From NCBI RefSeq assembly GCF_009617595.1, contig NZ_WIXK01000008.1, positions 62,001-126,000 on the forward strand: DNA of 64,000 bases, in the 5' to 3' direction. Shown here one piece after another: positions 8,772 through 17,675 of this stretch; position 1 is the first letter of the stretch, and every line of letters begins with the position of its first letter. Source of the stretch: Tritonibacter aquimaris (GTDB lineage Bacteria > Pseudomonadota > Alphaproteobacteria > Rhodobacterales > Rhodobacteraceae). The translations under genes were made by a program, and so were the position numbers. Below the pieces are notes generated by a model that saw nothing but the letters and a program-made list of their open reading frames with translations, searched no databases and was not told where the DNA came from.

Positions 8772-9601
8772 GCCTCGTAACCCTAAAAGATGTCCTACAG
8801 CCCGCGCTGCAACACGGTTATGCGGTGGCGGGCATGGTCACCCTCGGCTGGGAAGACATGCGCGCCTATGTGGCCGCCGCCGAAGCCGAAAACTGCCCGC
8901 TGATTTTGCAGGCGGGCCCGGGCTGTCGCGCCCATACGCCGCTGCCGGTTCTGGGCAAGATGTTTCGCCATCTGGCAGAACAGGCCAGCGTGCCGGTGGT
9001 GGCGCATCTTGATCACGGCTACACCTATGAGGAATGCCAAGAGGCGCTCGATGCGGGCTTTACCTCGTTGATGTTTGATGGCTCGCGCAAACCGCTGGCT
9101 GAAAACATTTCTGAGACCCGGCGCGTGGTCGAACTCGCCCATGGGGCCGGGATCTCCTGCGAGGGGGAGATCGGCTTTGTGGGTTATGACGGCGGCGAAG
9201 GTTCCGCGGGCACCAACCCACAAGAGGCCGCTGAATTTGCCCGCGAAACCGGTGTGGACGCCATGGCAATTTCCGTAGGCAATATGCATCTGCAAACCGA
9301 TCAAAGCGGCGGTCTGGATGAGGCGCGCATTGGGGAAATTCAGGCGCTAACCTCAGTGCCCTTGGTGATCCACGGCGGCTCTGGCGTGCCTGCAGCCCAG
9401 CGTCAGCATCTCGCCCGCACCACCAATATCTGCAAGTTCAACATCGGCACCGAATTGCGTCAGGCCTTTGGCACGGCTCTGCGTGCGGCAGTCAACAAGG
9501 ATGAAACCCGCTTTGATCGGGTGGAAATCCTAAAAGACACCCACGCACCGGTCATGCAGGCGGCGCGCACGGTACTGCAAGCAATGAAGAGGCCCTCATG
9601 A
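8768..9601 (+). CDS. iolJ: 6-phospho-5-dehydro-2-deoxy-gluconate aldolase (class II aldolase)
   Basis: A class II fructose-bisphosphate-aldolase-fold enzyme of 277 residues. The zinc and substrate motifs include VAHLDHGYTYEE, CEGEIGFVG, VIHGGSGVP and CKFNIGTEL. In an iol operon this family cleaves the IolC product to dihydroxyacetone phosphate and malonate semialdehyde. I chose the ATG at 8768, which overlaps the iolB stop (ATGA). The longer open frame to 8597 lies within iolB. Its own stop overlaps the iolG start. Confidence 0.9.
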   Translation: MSLVTLKDVLQPALQHGYAVAGMVTLGWEDMRAYVAAAEAENCPLILQAGPGCRAHTPLPVLGKMFRHLAEQASVPVVAHLDHGYTYEECQEALDAGFTSLMFDGSRKPLAENISETRRVVELAHGAGISCEGEIGFVGYDGGEGSAGTNPQEAAEFARETGVDAMAISVGNMHLQTDQSGGLDEARIGEIQALTSVPLVIHGGSGVPAAQRQHLARTTNICKFNIGTELRQAFGTALRAAVNKDETRFDRVEILKDTHAPVMQAARTVLQAMKRPS

Positions 9602-10584
9602 TCAGAATTGGACTTCTCGGCTGTGGCCGCATTGGTCAGGTACATGCCCGCGCCATCAAAGACATCGTTGATGCGCAGGTGGTTGCAGTGGCAGATGCGC
9701 TGCCTGCTGCTGCCGAAACCCTCGCACAAACCACGGGTGCCACGGTACGCAGTGCCGATCAGATTATCGCCAGCGATGATATTGATGCGGTGGTGATCGG
9801 CACCCCCACCACCACCCATTACGATCTGATCCACGCCTGCGCCCGCGCTGGCAAAGCGATCTTTTGCGAGAAACCGGTGGATCTTTCCTCTGATCGCATC
9901 CGCGACTGTATTGAGGTGGTCGAAGACAGCAAGACCCCCTTCTTCACCGCTTTTAATCGCCGCTTTGACCCAAACTTTGCCGAGGTGCAACGCCGCATTA
10001 GCGCCGGTGATATTGGCGCGGTAGAGCTTGTGACCATCCTGTCGCGCGACCCTTCCCCACCACCGGTTGACTACATCAAAACCTCCGGCGGGCTGTTCCG
10101 CGATATGATGATCCACGATCTTGATATGGCGCGTTTCCTACTCGGCGAAGAGCCTGTTTCGGTGTTTGCAGTTGGATCAGCGCTGGTAGATCCAGAAATA
10201 GGTAAAGCCGGGGATGTAGACACCGCAGCGGTCACATTGACCACCGCAAGCGGCGCGATCTGTCAGATCTCCAACTCTCGTCGTGCCACCTATGGCTATG
10301 ATCAACGTATCGAAGTCCATGGTGCCAAAGGCATGCTGCGCGCCCACAACCAGCTGGAAAACACGGTTGAATTGGCCAATGCACAGGGTTTTGTGCAGGC
10401 CCCGACGCAGAATTTCTTCCTGGAACGCTACGCGCAGGCCTATATCAACGAGATGACCAGCTTTGTTGCAGCGTTGAATACCGGCACCGCGCAAAGCCCC
10501 AATATCCATGATGGGCTCAAGGCACAGCTCTTGGCTGATGCCGCTGCGCACAGTCTTGAAACCGGGCAAGCTGTTGCGCTGTAA
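9598..10584 (+). CDS. iolG: myo-inositol 2-dehydrogenase
   Basis: A protein of 328 residues, the canonical IolG of the Gfo/Idh/MocA family. It begins IRIGLLGCGRIGQVHARAI and has the FCEKPVDLS motif and the catalytic segment GGLFRDMMIHDLDMARFL with the Asp/His pair. It oxidises myo-inositol to 2-keto-myo-inositol (scyllo-inosose) with NAD. The ATG overlaps the iolJ stop. It closes the rightward operon. A 7-bp GC-rich inverted repeat lies at 10615-10638, without a T-run. Confidence 0.95.
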   Translation: MIRIGLLGCGRIGQVHARAIKDIVDAQVVAVADALPAAAETLAQTTGATVRSADQIIASDDIDAVVIGTPTTTHYDLIHACARAGKAIFCEKPVDLSSDRIRDCIEVVEDSKTPFFTAFNRRFDPNFAEVQRRISAGDIGAVELVTILSRDPSPPPVDYIKTSGGLFRDMMIHDLDMARFLLGEEPVSVFAVGSALVDPEIGKAGDVDTAAVTLTTASGAICQISNSRRATYGYDQRIEVHGAKGMLRAHNQLENTVELANAQGFVQAPTQNFFLERYAQAYINEMTSFVAALNTGTAQSPNIHDGLKAQLLADAAAHSLETGQAVAL

Positions 10585-10854
10585 CAGGCTCTAACGCGTG
10601 CAAATCTAACACAACCGGGCAACCACTCCCCTGCCCGGCTGTGGGCCAGCCGCAGAATTCACGGTCCCCCTACCGTATTCGGGCTGGCCTCCATTTATCC
10701 ACAATTCTCCCAACCCAGCGCTCGGCGGTCTGCCGATGCGTCTGCGCGGGAAAACCCAATTTCAATCACCTGTTTTTACCTCGACCCGGCACTGGCATGT
10801 CGCTATTTTGCAGCCGCTGATACTCTACATCCAGATCTGCGAAAGACCCCCACG

Positions 10855-11760
10855 ATGAATTTGCGTGAACTCGAATATTTGATTGCGGTCTTTGAGCTGA
10901 AACACATGAGCCGCGCGGCTGAGTATTGTAATGTCAGCCAGCCCACGCTCAGCACCCAGATCAAAAAGCTGGAGCAGGAGCTGGGGGTGCAATTGTTTGA
11001 ACGCACCGGCCGCCAGGTTCTTCCAACGGAAACCGGGCTTAAAATCATCGAATGTGCCCGCCGCATCATCACCGAGACGGTGACAATTAAAGAACTGGCC
11101 AAAGCCGCGCATGATCCGTTTTCCGGCTCCTACCGGCTGGGGGCTTTTCCAACCCTTGCCAGCTATCTTTTCCCCGATCTTGTACCGTTGCTGCGCCACG
11201 CCATGCCAGAAACCCGCCTGGTGCTGATCGAAGAGAAATCCGAACAACTGCTGGAAAAACTGCTGAAACGTCAGATCGATGCGGCCTTCCTGACCCTCCC
11301 CATCGAGGCGGATGGTCTGGTGGTTGAACACGTGTTTGACGATCCCTTCTATGTGGCGGTCTCACCGGAAAACCCGCTGTCGCAACGGGACAATATCAAC
11401 ACGGCGACGCTGGCACAGGAACATTTGCTGCTGCTCGAGGAAGGCCACTGCCTGCGTGATCAGACGCTTGAATTCTGCCAATTCATGAACGCCGGTGAGG
11501 ATGTGGATTTTCGCGCCACAAGCCTGGAAACCCTGCGCCAGATGGTACGCGCCAACTCTGGTGTCACCGTCATGCCGGAAATCGCCATCAACAAAGGGGA
11601 CAGTGGCGACATCCGCTACCTGCCTTTTGAAGGTGGGGAAACCTATCGCTCCATTGCCTTTGTGCGCCGCAAAAGCAGCCCCAGAGCACCGGTTTTTGAT
11701 CGCATCAATGCGCAGTTGAAGATCTGGCAGAAAACACTCCAGCCCCCCACATCGCCTTAA
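10855..11760 (+). CDS. oxyR: OxyR, peroxide-sensing LysR-type regulator
   Basis: A protein of 301 residues with an N-terminal LysR HTH (NLRELEYLIAVFELKHMSRA) and a peroxide-sensing domain. The redox cysteines fall at C199 and C208 in LLLEEGHCLRDQTLEFC, the same numbering as E. coli OxyR, so disulfide-switch sensing of H2O2 is expected. It lies directly upstream of ahpC, with an OxyR-type site between them. The 270 bases upstream carry no gene. Confidence 0.95.
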   Translation: MNLRELEYLIAVFELKHMSRAAEYCNVSQPTLSTQIKKLEQELGVQLFERTGRQVLPTETGLKIIECARRIITETVTIKELAKAAHDPFSGSYRLGAFPTLASYLFPDLVPLLRHAMPETRLVLIEEKSEQLLEKLLKRQIDAAFLTLPIEADGLVVEHVFDDPFYVAVSPENPLSQRDNINTATLAQEHLLLLEEGHCLRDQTLEFCQFMNAGEDVDFRATSLETLRQMVRANSGVTVMPEIAINKGDSGDIRYLPFEGGETYRSIAFVRRKSSPRAPVFDRINAQLKIWQKTLQPPTSP

Positions 11761-11774
11761 ACGGCACCACCTTC

Positions 11775-11811
11775 ATAGCTCACATCTATCAATTAGATAG
11801 AAACAATCACT
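11775..11811. promoter_or_regulatory. OxyR binding site upstream of ahpC
   Basis: The order is ATAG (11775), 7 bases, CTAT (11786), 7 bases, ATAG (11797), 7 bases, CACT (11808). It matches the OxyR consensus of four ATAG/CTAT half-elements at 7-base spacing. Three of four are exact, and the first 7-base spacer also has the expected T and A positions. It sits just after oxyR and 135 bases before ahpC, as expected for activation of ahpCF. Confidence 0.85.
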
Positions 11812-11946
11812 TTGATATATTGATTCAACCCCGGTATCGCCTCCCCATCGGAAGCGCTCATACCTGTTTGGCACAGTGGCTTCCTGCTCAAACATGAAAC
11901 GGCAAGCTCCTGTTTTGCCTTTAAAATCAAGCGAAAGAGAGACAAC

Positions 11947-12510
11947 GTGTCTTTGATCAACACTGCCATCAAACCCTTCAAAGCAACCGCATTTAAAAAC
12001 GGTCAATTTGTCGACATCACCGAAGCCGACGTTGCTGGCAAATGGGCGATTTTCTTCTTTTATCCTGCTGATTTCACCTTTGTCTGCCCCACCGAGCTGG
12101 AAGATCTGCAAAACGAATACGCCACGCTGAAAGAGCTCGGCGCCGAGGTCTATTCCGTCTCGACCGACACACATTTCTCCCACAAGGCGTGGCATGCAAC
12201 GTCGCCCGCGATTGGCAAAATCCAATACTACATGGTGGGCGATCAGACCGGCACCATCACCCGCAACTTTGATGTGATGCGCGAAAACGAAGGTCTGGCG
12301 GATCGCGGCACCTTTGTTGTTGATCCCGATGGCATCATCCAGATCATGGAAACCACCTGCGAAGGTGTTGGCCGCAACGCATCCGAGCTGGTGCGCAAGC
12401 TGAAAGCAGCAATCTACATTCGCAACAACCCCGGTGAGGTTTGCCCGGCAAAATGGGAAGAAGGCGAAGCCGTTCTGGCCCCCTCCCTTGACCTCGTAGG
12501 CAAAATCTAA
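11947..12510 (+). CDS. ahpC: Alkyl hydroperoxide reductase subunit C (2-Cys peroxiredoxin)
   Basis: A protein of 187 residues, the typical AhpC length. The peroxidatic Cys47 sits in [17 protein letters not shown] and the resolving Cys166 in GEVCPAKW. The start is GTG at 11947, preceded by a purine-rich GAAAGAGAGA. It reduces H2O2 and organic peroxides and is recycled by AhpF encoded next. OxyR control is indicated by the upstream site. Confidence 0.97.
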   Translation: MSLINTAIKPFKATAFKNGQFVDITEADVAGKWAIFFFYPADFTFVCPTELEDLQNEYATLKELGAEVYSVSTDTHFSHKAWHATSPAIGKIQYYMVGDQTGTITRNFDVMRENEGLADRGTFVVDPDGIIQIMETTCEGVGRNASELVRKLKAAIYIRNNPGEVCPAKWEEGEAVLAPSLDLVGKI

Positions 12511-12530
12511 AGCGGCAACAGCCCTTTAAC

Positions 12531-12556
12531 GCCCCGCCTGCCCTGGCAGGTGGGGC
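12531..12556 (+). terminator. Hairpin between ahpC and ahpF, probable attenuator or mRNA-stabilising stem
   Basis: A 12-bp GC-rich stem (12531-12542 with 12545-12556, one G-T pair) around a 2-base apex, 20 bases after ahpC. No T-run follows, so full termination is unlikely. A partial terminator or 3' protector that keeps AhpC above AhpF is a reasonable inference. Confidence 0.5.
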
Positions 12557-12627
12557 ACCTCCGCGCCCCATCGCCGTTAAAGACACATTAAGTCGCAAAA
12601 ACCCGCTGTTTTGCGAAAGGAATCCCT

Positions 12628-14202
12628 ATGCTTGATCAAAATCTTAAAACGCAATTGAGTGCCTATCTGAAAAACCTGCGCCGCCCGCTGGAACTGGTTG
12701 CCTCGCTTGATGACGGCAAAGCCTCCAAGGATATGGAAGCGCTGCTGAACGATATTGCCGAAACCTCTGATCAGGTGCGCTGGTCGCACAGTTCTCAGGG
12801 CGGCGGTCAGGATCGGGTCCCCTCTTTTGCCATCACCAGCCCCGAAGCCGATGCCAAAGTCAGCTTTGCGGGTCTGCCGCTGGGTCATGAATTTACTTCA
12901 CTTGTGCTGGCGCTTTTGCATGTGGGTGGTCACCCGCCAAAAATCGATGATGCCACCATCGCCCAGATCAAGGCGCTGAAAGGCCCCTATGATTTTGAAG
13001 TCTTCTTTTCCTTGTCCTGCCAGAACTGCCCCGATGTGGTGCAGGGCCTGAACACAATTGCCGCGCTCAATCCCAAGGTCAAAGTGACCTCAATCGATGG
13101 CTCGCTGTTTCGCGAAGAAGTGGAAGCGCGCGAAATCATGTCGGTGCCGGTGGTGTTTTTGAATGGCGAACCCTTTGCCTCTGGCCGGATGGAGATCGAA
13201 CAGGTCCTCGCCAAACTCGACACGGGCTCTGATGAACGCGCCGCCAAAGAAATCGCCGCTAAAGACCCGTTTGACGTTTTGGTTGTTGGTGGTGGCCCAG
13301 CCGGTGCGGCCGCAGGCATCTATGCCGCGCGCAAAGGCATTCGCACTGGTATCGCAGCGCAGCAGTTTGGCGGCCAGGTGCTGGAAACTCTGGCGATTGA
13401 GAACCTGATTTCTGTGCCCCATACCGAAGGGCCAAAACTCGCGCAGGCGCTGGAAACCCATGTGGGTGAATATGACGTTGATGTCATGAACCTGCAGACC
13501 GCCACCAAACTGATCCCGGCCCCTGCCGCAGGTGGGTTGCACACGATTGAACTGGCCAATGGTGCCAGCGTGCAGTCCAAAACCCTGATCCTCTCCACCG
13601 GGGCACGCTGGCGCCAGCTTGGTGTGCCGGGTGAAGAGAACTACCGCAACAAAGGTGTGGCCTATTGCCCGCACTGCGATGGCCCGTTGTTCAAAGGCAA
13701 GCGCGTTGCGGTTGTTGGTGGCGGCAACTCTGGCGTTGAGGCAGCCATTGATCTGGCGGGTATTGTGGCCCATGTGACCTTGTTGGAGTTTGACAGCAAG
13801 CTGCGCGCTGATGCGGTGTTGCAAACCAAACTGCGCAGCCTCCCCAATGTGGAGATCATCACCAACGCCATGACCACCGAAGTCAAAGGCGATGGCAAAC
13901 GCGTCACCGGGCTCACCTATAAAGAGCGCACCAGCGATGCAGCCAAAGACATCGCCCTTGAAGGTGTGTTTGTGCAAATCGGTCTGGTGCCAAACACCGA
14001 ATGGCTCAACGGTGCGATTGATCTGTCGGAACGGGGTGAAATTATCACCGATCTGCGCGGTGAAACCTCGCTGCCGGGGGTTTTTGCTGCCGGGGATGCT
14101 ACGATCACGCCCTATAAGCAGATCATCATCTCAATGGGGGAAGGGGCCAAAGCAGCGCTGTCAGCCTTTGACTATCTCATCCGTATGAACCCCGACGCAT
14201 AA
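12628..14202 (+). CDS. ahpF: Alkyl hydroperoxide reductase subunit F
   Basis: A protein of 524 residues. The N-terminal double-thioredoxin domain carries the C131-x-x-C134 pair ([11 protein letters not shown]). The FAD motif is [21 protein letters not shown], and the thioredoxin-reductase domain has C347-x-x-C350 (AYCPHCDGP) and the NADH site [14 protein letters not shown]. It passes electrons from NADH through FAD and the N-terminal disulfide to AhpC. AAAGGA precedes the ATG. Confidence 0.97.
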   Translation: MLDQNLKTQLSAYLKNLRRPLELVASLDDGKASKDMEALLNDIAETSDQVRWSHSSQGGGQDRVPSFAITSPEADAKVSFAGLPLGHEFTSLVLALLHVGGHPPKIDDATIAQIKALKGPYDFEVFFSLSCQNCPDVVQGLNTIAALNPKVKVTSIDGSLFREEVEAREIMSVPVVFLNGEPFASGRMEIEQVLAKLDTGSDERAAKEIAAKDPFDVLVVGGGPAGAAAGIYAARKGIRTGIAAQQFGGQVLETLAIENLISVPHTEGPKLAQALETHVGEYDVDVMNLQTATKLIPAPAAGGLHTIELANGASVQSKTLILSTGARWRQLGVPGEENYRNKGVAYCPHCDGPLFKGKRVAVVGGGNSGVEAAIDLAGIVAHVTLLEFDSKLRADAVLQTKLRSLPNVEIITNAMTTEVKGDGKRVTGLTYKERTSDAAKDIALEGVFVQIGLVPNTEWLNGAIDLSERGEIITDLRGETSLPGVFAAGDATITPYKQIIISMGEGAKAALSAFDYLIRMNPDA

Positions 14203-14210
14203 AGACAGTT

Positions 14211-14239
14211 GAAACCCGGCGTGCTGATCACCGGGTTTC
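14211..14239. terminator. Stem-loop after ahpF
   Basis: GAAACCCGG (14211-14219) pairs perfectly with CCGGGTTTC (14231-14239). It lies between the convergent ends of ahpF and the AraC-type regulator gene. The T-run is weak, so this is a probable rather than certain terminator. Confidence 0.55.
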
Positions 14240-14267
14240 GACCCTAACACAGCGTTTATCTGCAGTT

Positions 14268-15314
14268 TCACGAACCCGTTGAAATTCCGCCCGCCATCCG
14301 TGTCACGTTAGAGGTCTCGCCTCGCCGCCACTGGCTTGGCGATACACCTGTTTCGCGCAAAAACGCGCGATTGAAATTGGATTTTGTATTGAAGCCGCTG
14401 TCCAGCATTGCAGCGGTCACACTGGCCCCCTGTTCGATCCTGCTGCACGCATGGCGAACCCGCCAGGAATTGATATAGCGTGACACATTGGCACCCGTTG
14501 CACGATTGACCGCCATAGACAGGCGTTTTTCAGGCAGATGCAGCCGACGGGCCAGCCGCGCCAGGGTCAGGTTGGGATCCAGATGCAGCGGCTCACGCGT
14601 TAAAAACACTTCCAAACTTTTGATAATCTCGATGTCTTCCTGGCTTGTTTGCCGCGGCGCTTGCGGCGTGGCTTGCCCCTCATCACTGGCCTCAACCCCC
14701 GGTGCACCACTGGCCGAGGGGCTGCCGCTCAACACGCCCAAAAGCAAAAGCGCCAGCGAAGAGGAAATCGTGATCAGCCAGTTGGCCCACTCCGCATTGT
14801 TGGTCAGAAATGCCACCACAATCAGCACATCACTTAGGGCCGAACCAATCAGCGCCCAGCCCAAAACCTGCCAAAGCATCGCAGGCACCCGCCCTGCCTC
14901 AAGCCGGGCCAGCGGCATGTCAGAGCCCGCGCGCAGCTGCAACAAAAGCGCCCCGCCGTAGCCCGCAAAAACAAGCGGAACAACAAAATCGATCGTCTCG
15001 GGAGCAAAGACGCGGCAAAACAGGGTAAAGGCCGGGGCCACCGCATGCACCAGCATTGCCCGCAACGACATCCGCCTGACCAGCGCATCTTGAAAACTGA
15101 TCCAAGCCAGCGGCGGCACCAATGTGGCGCTCACCGGTAAGATGGGCTGCAATTCGATAATGCCATACCCCCCGACCAAGGCAACAAGCAGCGACTGAAC
15201 CGCGCAGGCGAACAAAAACAACACCAGAAACAGCCTGCCCTCTGACAGGGCGGTGCGGATCGCAAGATAGCCAAGAACAAGGGCAACAAAGGCAGGGATC
15301 GGAATCATGGGCAT
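14268..15314 (-). CDS. AraC-family regulator with N-terminal multi-pass membrane domain
   Basis: A protein of about 348 residues. The first 200 or so residues contain several hydrophobic helices (for example PAFVALVLGYLAIRTA and LLLQLRAG). A cytoplasmic linker follows, then a C-terminal AraC double HTH ending FNTKSNFNRAFLRETGVSPSQW. The ATG at 15314 was chosen because the membrane domain begins there; the longer frame adds a poorly conserved-looking 48-residue stretch. A ribosome site is weak, so the start is uncertain. It is divergent from the secreted hydrolase and may regulate it directly from the membrane. The signal is unknown. Confidence 0.75.
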   Translation of the reverse strand: MPMIPIPAFVALVLGYLAIRTALSEGRLFLVLFLFACAVQSLLVALVGGYGIIELQPILPVSATLVPPLAWISFQDALVRRMSLRAMLVHAVAPAFTLFCRVFAPETIDFVVPLVFAGYGGALLLQLRAGSDMPLARLEAGRVPAMLWQVLGWALIGSALSDVLIVVAFLTNNAEWANWLITISSSLALLLLGVLSGSPSASGAPGVEASDEGQATPQAPRQTSQEDIEIIKSLEVFLTREPLHLDPNLTLARLARRLHLPEKRLSMAVNRATGANVSRYINSWRVRHACSRIEQGASVTAAMLDSGFNTKSNFNRAFLRETGVSPSQWRRGETSNVTRMAGGISTGS

Positions 15315-15426
15315 GGGGCGACTATTGTCCAAAAACCGGATTGTGACGACCTGAATCCCGAAAACAGGACGCCACACTCCGCAGTTTTCTCCATCGCTTG
15401 GACATCGTTCACCTATGGAGGTTCCT

Positions 15427-16440
15427 ATGAAACGTCTCGCTCTTGGCGCATTGTTCACCCTATGCGCGGCTTTGCCCGCCGTCGCCGATATGTTGCCCGG
15501 CTATGACCGTTTTGATCTGAAAGCCGCGCATCGCGCCCGGCCCATCGCCGCGTCAATCTGGTATCCGGCCGCAAACCCAACCTACCCGGCCCCGGTGGGG
15601 GACGGGCCGATTTTTGATCCTAGCCTTGCCTTCATCGGCCCAGCCGTCGCTGCAGGAAAACACCCGCTGGTGCTGTTGTCACACGGGTCTGGCGGCAATG
15701 CGGATGCTCTGGGCTGGCTCAGCAGCGCGCTGGTGGCACGTGGTGCGATTGTGCTTGCGGTCAATCATCCCGGCTCTACCAGCGGTGACAGCTCGCCGCG
15801 CAGATCCGTCGATCTTGCGGCGCGGGCAAATGATCTCTCCGCCGCGCTTGATATGGCGCTTGCAGATCCGGCCTTTGCCCCGTTCATCGATGAAAACCAC
15901 ATTGGGGTTGTCGGGTTCTCGCTGGGCGGTGCAACCGCGCTTGGCCTTGCGGGGGTGCGTTTCAACGGCGCGGCTCAGGATGCAAACTGCGCAACCGGCC
16001 CCGACGCGGCGGACTGCGTTTTCTTCCATCTCGGTGGGGTCCGCTTTGCCGACCACCCGGGCTTTGCCAGCAACATGCGCGATCTGCGCATCAACGGTGC
16101 GGTGATCATTGATCCCGGTTTTGGCGGCGCGGTTGATCCCGCAAGCCTCAATCAGGCCATCTCAGGCATAACATTGATCAACCTTGGTGACGCAGACCGC
16201 CTTGGCGCGGCGGATGTCGGCCCCAATGGCAACGGGCTCGCAAACCGCCTGCCCGACACCACCTATGTTGAAATCAGCCCGGCAAATCATTTCACCTTTC
16301 TCGCCACCTGCAAACCTAACGCGGCACAGATGCTCGCGGACTATGGTGACGATCCCATCTGCACCGACCCCAAAGACACCGATCGCGCCTCCGTTCACAC
16401 GCAGCTGATTGATGTAATCGCAGCCGGGTTTGGCCTATAA
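15427..16440 (+). CDS. Secreted alpha/beta hydrolase (dienelactone hydrolase/PAF-acetylhydrolase-like)
   Basis: A protein of 337 residues with a Sec signal peptide (MKRLALGALFTLCAALPAVAD) cleaved after AVA. The hydrolase features are a strand leading to HPLVLLSHGSGGN (oxyanion side) and the nucleophile elbow VVGFSLGGATALG, with a candidate His in SPANHFTFLA. Four cysteines in the mature part could form periplasmic disulfides. GAGG precedes the ATG at 15427. It is divergent from a membrane AraC regulator. The substrate is unknown; esters or lactones are plausible. Confidence 0.8.
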   Translation: MKRLALGALFTLCAALPAVADMLPGYDRFDLKAAHRARPIAASIWYPAANPTYPAPVGDGPIFDPSLAFIGPAVAAGKHPLVLLSHGSGGNADALGWLSSALVARGAIVLAVNHPGSTSGDSSPRRSVDLAARANDLSAALDMALADPAFAPFIDENHIGVVGFSLGGATALGLAGVRFNGAAQDANCATGPDAADCVFFHLGGVRFADHPGFASNMRDLRINGAVIIDPGFGGAVDPASLNQAISGITLINLGDADRLGAADVGPNGNGLANRLPDTTYVEISPANHFTFLATCKPNAAQMLADYGDDPICTDPKDTDRASVHTQLIDVIAAGFGL

Positions 16441-16661
16441 CCACAACCTCCTTCCCCGCCTTAGGAGGAGACCACCCACAATGCACCATTCTGGCGGCTG
16501 ACCGACCTCACGTCGATGGACGCCCGTTTGCTGTGCTGATCACCGATGCCCAGGCGGGGGCGTTCAAAATTTCTCTCGTCCATACTCAGAGAGGTTTGCA
16601 GCCTGTGATACACATCCCTAATCTGTTCCTTGCTTCTCTCCACTTTGATCGCAGTATTTAA

Positions 16662-17600
16662 ATGGACATATTCCGCCCCCGAACACAGCCCCCCAGCCTC
16701 TCGGCACTGATCTGCTTTGAGGCGGCTGCGCGCCACGAAAGCTTTACCGCCGCCGCCGAAGAGCTGGGCCTCACCCAAAGCGCCGTCAGCAAAACCATCC
16801 GCGAGCTTGAGGCAACCCTGGGCGTCCAGCTGTTTCGCCGGGTCGGGCGCGGCATCAAACTCAGCGCGGTGGGGCGCAGCTATGCCGCCGACACCACCCG
16901 CGATCTGCACAAACTTGAACACTCCCGCCATCGCGCCATGCTTTTGGGTCAGGGCAAACATCTGCTCAGGGTCGCAACCCTGCCCACATTCACCAACCTC
17001 TGGCTGGTGCCGCGCCTGCCCGAGTTTCTAAGCACCCATCCCGAAATCGAGCTTGAATTCGCCACCCGGCTGCTGCCTTTTGATCTGGGCGCAGATAGTT
17101 TTGATCTGGCGTTTCACTATGGCCTTCAAAACTGGCCCGACACCCGGATGATCCCGCTGTTTGGCGAAGAAATGTTGCCCGTTTGCACCCCTGAATTTCA
17201 GGCCGCACATGGGCTCGGCTCTCCTGCGACCATCTACAAGATGCGCCTGCTGCATATGACAAGCCGCCCGCGCGCCTGGAGCGATTGGTTCCAACACGCT
17301 GGCATCCATGCGCTGCCCCCGGCCCCCGGTCTGAGCTTTGATCAATACGGCATGGTGATCAATGCGGCCCTGTCTGGCCTGGGTGTGGCCCTGGTGCCCC
17401 GCCATATGGTCGCGCCCGAACTGCGCACAAACCAACTGATCGCGCTTGCGCCAAAGATGCCCGCCTCTGACACCGCCTATTATATCGTGCATCCCACCGG
17501 CCCCTTGAGCCAAAGCGCAAAGGCCTTTGTCAGCTGGGTGCAGGGGCTCACCGCTGAAGTGAAACCATATGGAATGAGTGCGCAACAAAAAGACAACTAA
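16662..17600 (+). CDS. LysR-family transcriptional regulator (GcvA-like)
   Basis: A protein of 312 residues with the LysR HTH near the N-terminus (SLSALICFEAAARHESFTAA, then LGLTQSAVSKTIRELEATLG) and a periplasmic-binding-fold effector domain. The length and the Q-S-A-V-S-K recognition helix fit the GcvA subgroup. It lies 75 bases upstream of the 2-oxoadipate dioxygenase gene in the same direction, so it probably regulates it in response to a lysine-pathway intermediate (inference). No strong ribosome site is seen at the ATG. Confidence 0.85.
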   Translation: MDIFRPRTQPPSLSALICFEAAARHESFTAAAEELGLTQSAVSKTIRELEATLGVQLFRRVGRGIKLSAVGRSYAADTTRDLHKLEHSRHRAMLLGQGKHLLRVATLPTFTNLWLVPRLPEFLSTHPEIELEFATRLLPFDLGADSFDLAFHYGLQNWPDTRMIPLFGEEMLPVCTPEFQAAHGLGSPATIYKMRLLHMTSRPRAWSDWFQHAGIHALPPAPGLSFDQYGMVINAALSGLGVALVPRHMVAPELRTNQLIALAPKMPASDTAYYIVHPTGPLSQSAKAFVSWVQGLTAEVKPYGMSAQQKDN

Positions 17601-17675
17601 TACTTATGGTTTAAATCACCTACATCTGATCAGACCCCGCGCCCCACAGCCGTTTCATCCCGTCAGGATCCCGCC

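Noticed and set aside
13090-13977. 295-codon leftward open frame inside ahpF
   Set aside because: It is antisense to a clear ahpF and shows no domain.
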